Assembly: GCF_001591445.1 (NCBI RefSeq)
Contig: NZ_BCUX01000008.1
Span: 62,001 to 126,000, forward strand
Source of the DNA: Neobacillus drentensis NBRC 102427
GTDB taxonomy: Bacteria; Bacillota; Bacilli; Bacillales; Cytobacillaceae
Direction of reading: 5' to 3'
DNA length: 64,000 bases
Positions 1 to 8,635 of the stretch are shown here, one piece after another. A program made the position numbers and the translations under genes. Below the pieces are notes generated by a model, which saw only the letters and a program-made list of their open reading frames with translations, was not told the DNA's origin and did no database searches. Numbering within the stretch: position 1 is the stretch's first letter; the number at the start of each line of letters is the position of its first letter.

Positions 1-1163
1 TTTAATTCATGTGCAGCTGGATGATGCTTTTTCAAACTTTTTCTAATAATAAATAGGTCTTCTAATAATTCATCGGAAGAATTATAGCCCAAGTTAGTTT
101 TACCCACTTGTTTTACCCGTTCAATAATAATTGCAAATGCCCGGCGGTACACTTCCCCTTGAATTGGCCATTTTTTCTCTTCTGTTAAATAAATATCTTC
201 TCGTTCAATCAAATGAAGAAGCTCTGTACTTACCTCCACTCTTGAAGTGGAATGACTGTATCGTTTCATTAAATCAACCAGAACATTTCTATATTTTTTT
301 AAGACGAGTCTTCTCTGCCTATTTAGTGTCTCCCAAGTAACATCGTGTGTAACATTGGGATTACCATCGCGGTCTCCACCGATCCATGAGCCAAAACGTA
401 AGAAATTCGGAACTTCCCATTGTGTTTGAGTGAAGTTTTTCTCTAAACAATCTGCGACTTCTTGATGGATTTCAGGAAGAACCTCGAAAAGTGTCTGATC
501 AAAATAATACAAACCATTTCGGACTTCATCTAAAACAGTTGGTTTCGTTTGCCTTAATTCATCTGTTTGCCAAAGAATGGAAACCTCATTAAACAAACTT
601 TCTTCAAGTTTTTTTCTCTCTCTGCTTGTTAATAACGGGTGATTAAGACTTTTTAGGATAACAGCGATTCTCTGCTGAATTTCAAGAATGGAGCGCTTAG
701 TTGCCTCTGTTGGATGGGCTGTAATAACAAGTTCAAGTGACAAAGTATTAAGGATATCTTGAATGACATCTTCCTTAATATTGTTTTCTTTAAGCGAAAG
801 GATCGCACTTTCAATTGATGCGGGTTGGACAATATTTTCAGCCTCGAGTTGGTATTGTCTCCGTCTACGAATACGATGATTCTGCTCAGCGGCATTAATC
901 AAATGAAAATACATGGAGAACGCCCGAATAACTTGTTTCCTCATCGGTGCACTAAGACTAGTAATTTCTTCCTTCAAGGCATCATAGATAGCTTGGTCGA
1001 AATGTTCTCTTAATGTCTTACACATTAATCGAATTGTTTCCACTTTATCAAGTAAATCGGAACCACCATGATTGAGCAGAATCTCACCTAGCATTTTGCC
1101 AAGTAATTTTACATCCTGTCGCAACGGAAGACTGCTGTCAGTTAATTTCAATTCTGTAGTCAT
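1..1163 (-). CDS. ppc: Phosphoenolpyruvate carboxylase, N-terminal part (runs off left edge)
   Basis: This enzyme carboxylates phosphoenolpyruvate to oxaloacetate and so refills the TCA cycle in the cytoplasm. About 387 N-terminal codons are present; the rest lies left of the window. Family signatures visible are VITAHPTEA, which carries the catalytic His, and FGSWIGGDRDGNP, which holds the substrate and metal contacts. The ATG at 1161-1163 is preceded by a good AAGGAAGG ribosome site. The fragment starts with the MTTELKLTDSSLPLRQDVK stretch typical of the family. No partner gene is visible, and the AT-rich 1164-1280 region upstream should hold its promoter. Family assignment is firm; only completeness cannot be judged. 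Confidence 0.95.
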   Translation of the reverse strand, partial: MTTELKLTDSSLPLRQDVKLLGKMLGEILLNHGGSDLLDKVETIRLMCKTLREHFDQAIYDALKEEITSLSAPMRKQVIRAFSMYFHLINAAEQNHRIRRRRQYQLEAENIVQPASIESAILSLKENNIKEDVIQDILNTLSLELVITAHPTEATKRSILEIQQRIAVILKSLNHPLLTSRERKKLEESLFNEVSILWQTDELRQTKPTVLDEVRNGLYYFDQTLFEVLPEIHQEVADCLEKNFTQTQWEVPNFLRFGSWIGGDRDGNPNVTHDVTWETLNRQRRLVLKKYRNVLVDLMKRYSHSTSRVEVSTELLHLIEREDIYLTEEKKWPIQGEVYRRAFAIIIERVKQVGKTNLGYNSSDELLEDLFIIRKSLKKHHPAAHEL

Positions 1164-1280
1164 ACGGCCACCTTCCTTTAATCGAAAAATTCACTAAATT
1201 TTTATTTATTAATATAACATAATTTTTTACTTCATGTTAAAAATTAAATGGTCTTTTTTTAAAATAAAGTTTTTCTAATC

Positions 1281-1309
1281 AAAAAAACCTGCAGAAAAGC
1301 AGGCTTTTT
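1281..1309 (-). terminator. Rho-independent terminator of the CoxG-like gene
   Basis: An inverted repeat CCTGC/GCAGG with an AGAAAA loop is followed on the minus strand by seven T. It lies about 120 nt past the stop of the 1431-1880 gene and could also block read-through into ppc. Confidence 0.75.
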
Positions 1310-1430
1310 CAAGTTATTTAAAAAATTAAAGTGATTTATTTTAGGATTTTTCAAGTTGGTTTTCCTGGTTCGGAGCCGTATTTTGGACTAACTTTATCAA
1401 TCCTAGCTTAAGTTTAACTTAAGTTTATTT

Positions 1431-1880
1431 TTACTTGCGATGAAATTCTTCTAATTTTGAAGAAATAACTGATGCTACCTCTTCATCCGATTTTTGAAGT
1501 GCTTTTTTGAAAAGAGAATTCGCTAATGTACCCATTGGCCCTGTTGCATTAATTTCAAGAAAGCCTGTCACACGTGTTTTATTTTTATTTAATGCTTTTG
1601 CTTCAAAGTAACCTTCACCCAAATACTTTTCATTTGACCGTTTTAATTCAAAACTTACTCGGGCAGGTTCATTCCATTCTTTAATATCAATTAATAAACT
1701 TACCTTCTTTTTCATAACACCGAGATCACTCTTAAATTCCCAACAGATTTGACTGTCATTTATTTTTTCATGTTGAATATAACCAGGTACAAGTGGTGCC
1801 CAATTGTTTTCGTCTCGGATAAAGTCCCAAATTACTTCAATCGGGATATCTAATTCTAGATGTTGTAAATCGCTTAGCAT
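1431..1880 (-). CDS. SRPBCC / CoxG-like protein
   Basis: A 149-residue single-domain protein that resembles the CoxG/polyketide-cyclase branch of the START-like (SRPBCC) fold. Members bind hydrophobic ligands or act as small chaperones. Visible cues are the N-terminal IPIEVIWDFIRD segment, the central glycine-rich GEGYFEAKA strand and the long C-terminal helix. There is no signal peptide, so it should be cytoplasmic. The carbon monoxide dehydrogenase genes that define coxG operons are absent nearby, so the name does not imply that role. It stands alone, with a terminator downstream and a hairpin in its leader. The ligand is unknown. Confidence 0.75.
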   Translation of the reverse strand: MLSDLQHLELDIPIEVIWDFIRDENNWAPLVPGYIQHEKINDSQICWEFKSDLGVMKKKVSLLIDIKEWNEPARVSFELKRSNEKYLGEGYFEAKALNKNKTRVTGFLEINATGPMGTLANSLFKKALQKSDEEVASVISSKLEEFHRK

Positions 1881-1906
1881 TTGTATCCCTCTTTCGTATT
1901 CAATGT

Positions 1907-1932
1907 AAAAGACCTTCGAGTGGCAGAAGGTC
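1907..1932 (-). promoter_or_regulatory. Leader hairpin with short T tract upstream of the CoxG-like gene
   Basis: The 7-bp inverted repeat GACCTTC/GAAGGTC, followed on the minus strand by TTTT, sits only about 27 nt before the start codon at 1880. No upstream minus-strand gene exists for it to terminate, so it may be a leader attenuator or just a transcript-stabilising hairpin. Function is inferred. Confidence 0.35.
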
Positions 1933-2042
1933 CTTTCAAAAATATATGTAGATTAACCATTGATTATTACCGGGCAATACCTTAGAATCTTATGATAGAT
2001 TAAAATATTCAGAAAATACATAAGAAGTGGGGGTACCTAAGG

Positions 2043-2681
2043 TTGAAAATCTTTCAATATTTCTTATTTTTTGGGGGTTTAACCTTTTTCGGATTAGGAA
2101 ATGCGATTGCCGTAAAAGTAAAATATGTAGGGTTACACCCATGGGAAGTACTAAATGTAGCTCTATATGAACATTTTGGTTTAACTATTGGTACTTGGGG
2201 AGTGATTTGCGGGTTAATACTGATTCTCATCTCTTTTTTTGTGGCACGAAGTTATATAAGCATTGGTACCGTCCTAAACGCCCTTTGTATTGGACCAATC
2301 ATGGACTTTTTCCTCTGGTTAGATATTCTTCCAAAAGCAACGGGAACTTGGGTGGACTACCTCATTCTTTTCAGTGGGATCATCATTACAGGGGTCGGTG
2401 GTGGAATGTATGTAGCGGCAGGAATTGGTGCTGGGCCACGTGATGGTTTTATGCTATCCATTTCTGATAAAACAAAGCTGTCAGTAAGCCAAGCACGTAT
2501 CATTGTCGAAAGCATGGTATTAATTATCGGTTTATTATTAGGTGGTCCTGTATTTATTGCAACTTTCGTATATACATTCATTCAAAGTCCGATTTTCCAG
2601 CATTCTCTTAAGCTATTTAAAACATTAGTGGAAACTGTCAAAAGGAAAAAAGGCAAAACTCAAGAAAGTATTGTAATCTAA
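2043..2681 (+). CDS. YczE/YitT-type integral membrane protein
   Basis: A 212-residue polytopic membrane protein with about five hydrophobic segments and a short basic tail. It resembles the YczE/YyaS branch of YitT-like membrane proteins, shown by a first helix rich in FFGLGNA and the GVGGGMYVAAGIGAGPRDGFM glycine-rich stretch. The role of the family is not well established; B. subtilis YczE affects lipopeptide production. The start is TTG at 2043, after a GTGGGGGT ribosome site. It is monocistronic, with its own promoter region to the left and a strong terminator directly after. A specific orthology to YczE is not proven. Confidence 0.8.
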   Translation: MKIFQYFLFFGGLTFFGLGNAIAVKVKYVGLHPWEVLNVALYEHFGLTIGTWGVICGLILILISFFVARSYISIGTVLNALCIGPIMDFFLWLDILPKATGTWVDYLILFSGIIITGVGGGMYVAAGIGAGPRDGFMLSISDKTKLSVSQARIIVESMVLIIGLLLGGPVFIATFVYTFIQSPIFQHSLKLFKTLVETVKRKKGKTQESIVI

Positions 2682-2685
2682 ATAA

Positions 2686-2717
2686 ACCGAAGATGCCGGT
2701 GGCATCTTCGGTTTAAA
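2686..2717 (+). terminator. Rho-independent terminator
   Basis: A 12-bp perfect stem (ACCGAAGATGCC paired with GGCATCTTCGGT) starts 5 nt after the stop of the YczE-like gene. Because the facing gene ends at 2729 on the minus strand, it probably works for both. Confidence 0.85.
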
Positions 2718-2728
2718 ACTTTAGTCTG

Positions 2729-3394
2729 TTATTTTTTGCGAATTGCGATAAAAATTGATGCTAAAGAAAGTAACGCAGCTATTCCTGATAAAATCAGGGA
2801 TAAAGAATTGGATGTTTCTGTTGTCTTCTTAGTTGCTTCTGTTTTTGCTTTTTCAGTTACTTGCTTCTGAGTCTTATCACTATGTTCTGTATTTTGAGTG
2901 GCATGGTGATCCGTGGTTGTTGACGTTACAATATCTGTAATCGAATGAGGTGCATCTGATCCTTCGTCACCTGTCCACTCGACAACGCTGCCATCTTTGT
3001 AGTATTGAAACGCATCCCACGCAGCTTTTGAAGCTTTTTCAGGGTTTTTCCCTACAAACAAAAATTGTTGAAATTGACCAGCTTGAATTCCTTCCCCTGT
3101 CGCCTTAAATGTGAAGGTTTTAACTTTTCCACTAGCATCCTTTTCAGAAGAATAAGTCCATCCGGGAACAGGCTGATAGGACATAATCTCTACTCCTTGA
3201 GGAGCCTTGATGGTCACTTTCGTTGTAGCCACTTCTTTTTCAACTGGCACTTTTAGAGTATAGGTTTCCCAAGCACCTGTTGTAGAAGTTTTTGGCATTA
3301 CGGTAACATGGGCACTTGCCAAACTTGAAAAGAAAAATAAACTTACTACTGCTGGAATAAATAATTTTGAAATCCTAATCATCATTTTCTTCAA
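2729..3394 (-). CDS. ycnI: YcnI-like secreted copper-binding protein (DUF1775)
   Basis: An exported, membrane-anchored protein of the YcnI family, whose members bind copper through the histidine left at the mature N terminus. The signal peptide ends at SLASA before HVTVMPKTS, which exposes that histidine. The DUF1775 domain follows, then a low-complexity Lys/Thr/Glu linker and a C-terminal membrane helix with a basic tail. I place the start at TTG 3394, seven bases after GAGGAG, rather than at the earlier in-frame TTG at 3409, which overlaps that ribosome site. It lies 20 nt downstream of ycnJ and is almost certainly cotranscribed with it. Confidence 0.9.
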   Translation of the reverse strand: MKKMMIRISKLFIPAVVSLFFFSSLASAHVTVMPKTSTTGAWETYTLKVPVEKEVATTKVTIKAPQGVEIMSYQPVPGWTYSSEKDASGKVKTFTFKATGEGIQAGQFQQFLFVGKNPEKASKAAWDAFQYYKDGSVVEWTGDEGSDAPHSITDIVTSTTTDHHATQNTEHSDKTQKQVTEKAKTEATKKTTETSNSLSLILSGIAALLSLASIFIAIRKK

Positions 3395-3414
3395 TTGAAT
3401 TCTCCTCAATTTTT

Positions 3415-5064
3415 TTATTGACTTCCCACTAAAACTTTAAAATCCGTGTCGATACTCTCTAACGACTTTGTTAGCACATGGACATGTACGTTCCATCGGC
3501 CTGCCATGCTAAAATGCAAACCCTTTACTTCATAGTTGCCTTCAGCAATTTTTGTTAAATTAACGGTTTCTTTTCCCATGTCCATTTCAAGCATGGTAAA
3601 GGTTAAGTGCATTTGTTCAATATCTTTGATTGGCTTCCCTTCTCGGTCTTTTAAGGTAACCTCGAATAAATTCACTCCGATTATATTAGGCGTTGCTTTC
3701 AATGAAACTTGCATATCTTGATTTACTTTTTTTGTTTCCTTGAAAGGTCCCGGTGACTGCATTGCCGTTGGCAAATTGGTTAAAACAACTGAAAGGACTA
3801 GAATGATCAATCCAATTAAAAGCTCTCCCTTTAGTGTTGCCCTTAGTCCTTCAGCTGTTCCCCTTTTTCCTTTAATAAAATTCACAGCTGCAAGTATCAA
3901 CATTAACAAAAATAGGCTTACTTTGCACAATAAAACCTGTCCATAGTTCGTTTGGAAAAGTGCTGAAAAGTTTGGAATATATAAAAAGCTGCCATACAAT
4001 CCTGTTAACGTTAGAATAAGAACCAGCAAGATTCCCCATTTGGAGAAATTTTTGACCATTTTTAGATACTCCTGCTTTAATTCCGGCTTCTTACGGAATG
4101 ATAGCAATCCGACAAAACCAATTAAACTTCCTATCCAAATCGATGCGGCAAGTAAATGGAGAAAATCCATTGTTATCGCTAATACCTGATTGGTTTGTCC
4201 AGCTGCATGACTTGTCACTGCTTTTGTCAATACCATAGCTGTCCCTAAACAAAAGCACGCCCACAAAATGATTCGTTTTGTGCTCTCGGCCAATCCTATA
4301 AAAGAGGTGAGTAGGGTTAGCGTTAAAAGGATTGCGATCTGTATAAGCCACGATTGACCGTAATTTGTGTTCATTAGCATATTTTCGAAGGTTGAGAAAG
4401 TAAACACTTCACTCCAAGGATAACCCGATTCAATCGTCGCCTGTAATGGCAGGCCTAGCAGAATTATAATGAATAAAAGTTTCAAACCTGCGCTAATCAG
4501 TTTACGGAACCGCTTATCAACTAAACCTGTTTCCCTTAGTTCCTTAGGCAAAATAACCATATAAAAAAAGATGAGCCCGACGTAACACGCAGTGCTTAAA
4601 TATTGCAGCCAACGAATAATAATTAAATCTGCTTTGGGTGTGTAGCCTTTCGTTTTATTTTCTATCGCAGTAGAGTCTTGTCCTTTTTCACCAATTTGAA
4701 AAGGAATAACTCCTTCAACGGGATGGCCGTCGCTTGAAACCACCTTCCACTTTATTCGATAAGAGCCATTGGGGAGATTCTTTTTTAAATCACTCTTTAA
4801 GATAAAAGGTTGCTTCGCATCAATCCGCCCATTTTTTTTATCGACTCGATTTCCTTCTGAATCAAAAACCTTTATAGAGTTAAAGGAAGGCTGGATCGAT
4901 TCATCAAATTTAATCGTTACTTTGGTTGGCACTTTTTCTACCGTCTCATTTTCAAAAGGTGTAGATTTTTTAATATAAGCATGTGCAGATGAAATGGACG
5001 GAAATAAAAATAAAAGCAGGGATAGGATAACAAGCAATGAACTGGCTTTTTCTCTAATATGCAA
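3415..5064 (-). CDS. ycnJ: CopC-CopD fusion copper uptake/resistance protein
   Basis: A 549-residue YcnJ-type protein that handles copper at the cell surface; in B. subtilis YcnJ is a copper uptake protein induced by copper limitation. Order of parts: signal peptide ending at SSAHA, a CopC domain (about residues 28-125) that begins with a copper-binding histidine and ends at GHPVEGVIPF, about eight CopD membrane helices (about 150-420), and an extracellular YtkA-like beta domain (about 440-545). The start is TTG at 5064, with AAGGGGAG seven bases upstream. It leads the ycnJ-ycnI operon. The YcnK repressor gene that follows in B. subtilis is not present here. Confidence 0.92.
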   Translation of the reverse strand: MHIREKASSLLVILSLLLFLFPSISSAHAYIKKSTPFENETVEKVPTKVTIKFDESIQPSFNSIKVFDSEGNRVDKKNGRIDAKQPFILKSDLKKNLPNGSYRIKWKVVSSDGHPVEGVIPFQIGEKGQDSTAIENKTKGYTPKADLIIIRWLQYLSTACYVGLIFFYMVILPKELRETGLVDKRFRKLISAGLKLLFIIILLGLPLQATIESGYPWSEVFTFSTFENMLMNTNYGQSWLIQIAILLTLTLLTSFIGLAESTKRIILWACFCLGTAMVLTKAVTSHAAGQTNQVLAITMDFLHLLAASIWIGSLIGFVGLLSFRKKPELKQEYLKMVKNFSKWGILLVLILTLTGLYGSFLYIPNFSALFQTNYGQVLLCKVSLFLLMLILAAVNFIKGKRGTAEGLRATLKGELLIGLIILVLSVVLTNLPTAMQSPGPFKETKKVNQDMQVSLKATPNIIGVNLFEVTLKDREGKPIKDIEQMHLTFTMLEMDMGKETVNLTKIAEGNYEVKGLHFSMAGRWNVHVHVLTKSLESIDTDFKVLVGSQ

Positions 5065-5240
5065 TCCATCACTCCCCTTACATTCGAATTGATATAGTAA
5101 TTCATAAATACATCATATGTAATATAATTTTCACTATCGATACTATGATAATGATAAATAAGAATATTAACAATATCTTTATAAGAACAACTTGTGAAAA
5201 ATTGTTGAACTTTCATATTTATAAGGCAGATTTGTCACAC

Positions 5241-5269
5241 AATATTAGCTTTACCGCTAATATTTTTTT
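5241..5269 (+). terminator. Orphan terminator-like hairpin between ycnJ and the small secreted gene
   Basis: A 9-bp perfect stem AATATTAGC/GCTAATATT with a six-base loop is followed on the plus strand by a T run. No plus-strand gene ends here, so it may end a short transcript or attenuate the leader of the gene at 5374. The rest of 5065-5373 is AT-rich with no ORF I can support. Confidence 0.45.
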
Positions 5270-5373
5270 AACACTAAATATATAAATTAAATCTTCATAA
5301 TATGTACATAGAATCTCCCCTATTTCTGCAAATTTTTGATTTATTGTTAAGAAAAGAAAGGAGTTGTAGAATA

Positions 5374-5631
5374 ATGAAAAGATTTATTGTTGGAATTCTA
5401 AGTGCTGCTTTAATTCTTGGAGCAGGCACGGCTGTATTTGCAGCTGGAAATAGCAATTCGGGTGAACGTGTAAGTTTTGAAAAAATGTTACCGTTTATGC
5501 AAAAAATGCATCCAGATTCTTCAAAGGCTGAATTAAAAGACATGTACAAAGCTTGTCATGGAAATGAAGGGATGATGGGTGATACAAAAGGGATAGGAAA
5601 TAATAGTGAAAATATGATGAATAGTTTTTAA
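5374..5631 (+). CDS. Small secreted Met-rich protein with a CHG motif
   Basis: An 85-residue exported protein whose family I do not recognise by name. It has a clear signal peptide (MKRFIVGILSAALILGAGTAVFA) cleaved near residue 23-25. The mature part carries FEKMLPFMQKMHPDSS, a MYKACHG motif with one Cys and one His, and a Met/Gly/Asn-rich tail. The start is ATG 5374 after AAAGGAG; the longer upstream reading from 5302 lacks a ribosome site. Met, His and Cys content plus the copper genes on both sides suggest metal binding outside the membrane, which is inference only. It has its own terminator. Confidence 0.8.
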   Translation: MKRFIVGILSAALILGAGTAVFAAGNSNSGERVSFEKMLPFMQKMHPDSSKAELKDMYKACHGNEGMMGDTKGIGNNSENMMNSF

Positions 5632-5664
5632 AGCCTTAAAATAAATTCATCTCTACTATTCTAG

Positions 5665-5693
5665 AGGTTTGGTATTATTACCAGACCTTTTTT
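5665..5693 (+). terminator. Rho-independent terminator of the small secreted gene
   Basis: The imperfect stem AGGTTTGGTA/TACCAGACCT is followed by a run of T, about 35 nt after the stop codon. Confidence 0.7.
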
Positions 5694-5720
5694 GCAATCT
5701 ATCTAATCCCATAATAAAAA

Positions 5721-5751
5721 ACCTGGATAGAATAAATAATTCTATCCAGGT
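5721..5751 (-). terminator. Rho-independent terminator of the polyferredoxin operon
   Basis: A 12-bp perfect stem (CCTGGATAGAAT with its complement), followed on the minus strand by TTTTTT, lies 34 nt past the stop at 5785. Confidence 0.85.
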
Positions 5752-5784
5752 AATATAAAATCAATGTAACTCCTTGGTTCATGA

Positions 5785-7152
5785 TCATACCCTATGCATC
5801 ATTGGTAAGGAGAATAAATAAATATTAGTGATGGCTAGTACAGTCATAAGTACGTAATATGGAAGCATTGCTTTTATAGAGGTCATTTTGCTTCTGCCCA
5901 TCCTATACATAACGTAACAAGTACCGACCAATCCGATTAAAATCACGATATACTGAATCCTTTGTACGGTTGGAGTAGATGCAAGACTTAAACTTGCTGG
6001 ATTTGAGTCGACTCCAAATAACCGAATCGAATTAAACCATACTGCCTTTCCTTCAGTGAAGATATGAAACAGGTTATGAGCCAGATGTCCAGCAAGATCT
6101 AAAGGAATAATAGCATAGCCAAAACGTGTAAAGTTCTTTTTAATTGAACCTTCCATTCCAAGAAATGATGCTAGTTTTGCAGTTCCTAACAATAATAGGA
6201 TCGGTAATGCCATGGCAATGATAAAGGCAATAGTGAAGTTAACAACATAGTTTGAGGTACCGGTAATAGAACTGATTGTATTTAAGATATCCTGCCAAGG
6301 TTCTAGCATCGTAATATTTTGTACAAACACGATTCCCATAATAACAGCGGCAAGGGAAGCATGCTCAAGCTTCGGATTTTTTAAGCCCCATAATTCTTTC
6401 GTAGGAATTCTTGTTGTAATTTTAACTGAATTATTTGGACAGTTTTTCACACAGTTTCCGCAAATATTACATTCTGCACTTGACTCCATTGTTCTAGGGA
6501 ATTGGAACATTGGACATCCTTCTACACCCTCTGTTCCTTTGTAACAGGACTGCACTCTACACGATTTACATATATCAGGTGTTGCCTGCACTTTTAATGC
6601 TCCGGAGCGTGAATAGTTTCCGGCAAGACCGCCAAGGAAACATAGCGTCTTACAAAACGTCCTTCTCTCGTAAAAAACAGAGGTTGCTACCACCATTGTG
6701 ACGAGTAAAAGTAATAGGTAACCAGAACCTCGTGGTGACTCGACAATTCCCCACACATGGTCACTATAAGTAATCATAATAAAGAATAAATCAATCAGCC
6801 AAATTCCATATTTTTTTAAAAACTTAGGCATTGGTCGCTTGCTGCCAACAAATTTACGAACAATATCACTTAATTTACCGAACGGGCAGATGGCACACCA
6901 GAAGCGGCCGGTTACTAAAAATAGGACTGGAATAACTGGCCACCACAATACCCACGTCATTGTTGTACCAAAGTTTTTGCTTGGATCTACGGTACCCATA
7001 ACTAATTCATAGACAATAATCGAAAATACAAAAATTACAATCCATTGAAAGATTCCCGGATACCATTTGCTTTTAACAAATTTATTCACGATCGGTATCG
7101 ATAGGAGATCAAAAGGTTCTTTTTCTGGTAAGTTTTTCTCAGGCATGGCCAT
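5785..7152 (-). CDS. NosR/NapH-like membrane polyferredoxin
   Basis: A 455-residue membrane iron-sulfur protein of the NapH/NosR/RdxA type, which passes electrons across or along the membrane. About ten hydrophobic segments surround a cytoplasmic cysteine cluster. Seen motifs are CAICPFG (near residue 88), FCKTLC (near 168), CKSC...C...CP and the canonical CNICGNCVKNCP ferredoxin site (near 227). The start at 7152 follows GGAAGGGGG and overlaps the stop of the upstream gene by 14 nt, so the two are translationally coupled. The electron partner is not visible. NosZ, NapA and cytochrome genes are absent nearby, so the exact pathway is unknown. Confidence 0.85.
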   Translation of the reverse strand: MAMPEKNLPEKEPFDLLSIPIVNKFVKSKWYPGIFQWIVIFVFSIIVYELVMGTVDPSKNFGTTMTWVLWWPVIPVLFLVTGRFWCAICPFGKLSDIVRKFVGSKRPMPKFLKKYGIWLIDLFFIMITYSDHVWGIVESPRGSGYLLLLLVTMVVATSVFYERRTFCKTLCFLGGLAGNYSRSGALKVQATPDICKSCRVQSCYKGTEGVEGCPMFQFPRTMESSAECNICGNCVKNCPNNSVKITTRIPTKELWGLKNPKLEHASLAAVIMGIVFVQNITMLEPWQDILNTISSITGTSNYVVNFTIAFIIAMALPILLLLGTAKLASFLGMEGSIKKNFTRFGYAIIPLDLAGHLAHNLFHIFTEGKAVWFNSIRLFGVDSNPASLSLASTPTVQRIQYIVILIGLVGTCYVMYRMGRSKMTSIKAMLPYYVLMTVLAITNIYLFSLPMMHRV

Positions 7153-7543
7153 TGTTTACATCCCCCTTCCGTCTAAACCATTTATTCCAAACACCTATTA
7201 AAATAAATAATAGATTTACTGCTCCATAGGTTCCTAACACCTTATAGTTTGGCGGTGTTTCAACAACTGCCGCATGGTGATCATGAACTTCACTGCTGCT
7301 TCCACCCTCCATATCCATTCCTTCCATGTCGGTTCCGCTTTCATGATTCATACCTTCCATATCGGTTCCGCTTTCATGGTCCATAGTAGCATCTTCACCA
7401 CCGGATTCATCATGATCCTTTTTGAGATTCTCTGTTGCTTGTTTTACATTTGGGGTATGAGAATGTCCCTCATCTGCTAAAGCCCTTACATCGAAAGAGA
7501 AAATAAATGCTATTGCAAAAATAAATAAACATAGTTTTTTCAT
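7139..7543 (-). CDS. Secreted/membrane-anchored Asp/Met/His-rich protein
   Basis: A 134-residue protein that I cannot assign to a named family. It has a signal peptide (to about residue 23), a short extracytoplasmic part and one C-terminal membrane helix (KVLGTYGAVNLLFILIGVW) with a basic tail. The exposed part contains two near-identical units of ESGTDMEGM followed by DMEGG and HDHH. Such Asp/Met/His runs are typical of copper or other metal ligands, so metal delivery to the polyferredoxin or an associated enzyme is a plausible inference. It overlaps that gene by 14 nt. The DNA repeat is also evident at about 7318-7380. Confidence 0.8.
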   Translation of the reverse strand: MKKLCLFIFAIAFIFSFDVRALADEGHSHTPNVKQATENLKKDHDESGGEDATMDHESGTDMEGMNHESGTDMEGMDMEGGSSSEVHDHHAAVVETPPNYKVLGTYGAVNLLFILIGVWNKWFRRKGDVNNGHA

Positions 7544-7710
7544 TTTTCCACCTCCAGAAAGTTAATTATGCATCTAATGTTCATATGTTTAATTTACTGG
7601 TGAAATTTGCAGTTTGTATGCATTTTTGAAGGAGATAATATGCACAATTGATTTTCTAGTCATTTGTTCATATATTTGTAAAAACTCGAGCTTAATCATA
7701 CTTACAAAAC

Positions 7711-7746
7711 AAAAAAACAACGATACATCGTTCGTTGTTTTTTTTG
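7711..7746 (-). terminator. Rho-independent terminator of the CcdA-like gene
   Basis: The stem AACAACGA/TCGTTGTT with a T tract on both sides lies just after the stop at 7760. The remaining 7544-7710 is AT-rich promoter space for the gene at 7543. Confidence 0.75.
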
Positions 7747-7759
7747 TTATATATCATTT

Positions 7760-8494
7760 TTATAAAGACCAATAAGTTAATGTATCAAAAATTCCTAATA
7801 GTAACATCAGAACTCCTGCAATCCTTTGAATCAACATCCCAAACTTTCTCCCTTTTTTCATAATCACACCACTAGCACCGAGGTACCAAATGATAAAAAT
7901 GAAAATCAATAGTGGAATAGCCGTTCCAATGGCAAATATAGGAGGCAGTATAAACCCATAGGCACTAGACAATACGACTGGCATTAAGGTGACAAAGAAA
8001 AGTATAAACATAGTAGGACAGAATGCTAGTGAAAAACTAAATCCTAACATAAAAGAACCTAGAGCATTATCACTCTTGTACTCTTTTGAACCCTTTAATA
8101 GATTTATTGTTCCTTTTAATTTGATAAAACCCAACATAAACAACCCAACAATAACTAATAAAGGTCCCATAATCTTCCGTAGCCACGGAAAATATAACGT
8201 AAGATTTTGTTCAAATCCCCTTCCGAGCAGCCAAACCAAAATACCCAATAAAGAAAATGCTACTACCTTCCCTAAAGTGAAAAAGAAAACATCCTTCCAA
8301 GCAATTTTCTTTTGAATAGAACGGTTACCATAAAGTGTTACAGCACTTATATTACCTGTGAGCTGACATGGTGCAAGAGCTCCTATAAGTCCCAGAATAA
8401 ACGCAAAAACTATTGGCCATGATTCTAAGCTATATGCAAAATTGGTAAACGGTTTACTCACAAAGGAGCTAAATTGACTCAATATACTGTACAT
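7760..8494 (-). CDS. CcdA/DsbD-like membrane thiol-electron transporter
   Basis: A 244-residue protein with about six membrane helices that resembles the DsbD/CcdA transmembrane domain, often labelled sulfite exporter TauE/SafE-like. The two redox cysteines are visible in APCQLTG (helix 1) and AFCPTMF (helix 4), the symmetric pair that carries reducing power across the membrane. Such proteins serve cytochrome c maturation or copper-site assembly. It reads in the same direction as the polyferredoxin pair, 217 nt upstream, but with its own terminator between. A link to extracytoplasmic thiol or copper redox is inferred from the motifs and neighbours. Confidence 0.82.
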   Translation of the reverse strand: MYSILSQFSSFVSKPFTNFAYSLESWPIVFAFILGLIGALAPCQLTGNISAVTLYGNRSIQKKIAWKDVFFFTLGKVVAFSLLGILVWLLGRGFEQNLTLYFPWLRKIMGPLLVIVGLFMLGFIKLKGTINLLKGSKEYKSDNALGSFMLGFSFSLAFCPTMFILFFVTLMPVVLSSAYGFILPPIFAIGTAIPLLIFIFIIWYLGASGVIMKKGRKFGMLIQRIAGVLMLLLGIFDTLTYWSL

Positions 8495-8635
8495 TTAATC
8501 ACCTTAAATCATTATTTGATAGGCAAAAGCTTAACATAAAGTGATGCAGAAATTATGAAGAACAACCTAAAAATCGTCAATATTCTGCTGAATCAATTCT
8601 CACAAAAGGATCTAAATTTATTTATACAATTTTGT

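Noticed and set aside
2195-2443. Alternative plus-strand ORF within the YczE-like gene
   Set aside because: It overlaps a clear membrane-protein frame and has no start signal of its own.
5146-5160. Fur-like sequence TGATAATGATAAATA before ycnJ
   Set aside because: Only one half of the 7-1-7 pattern is good; the second half is not palindromic, and the AT-rich background makes such hits common.
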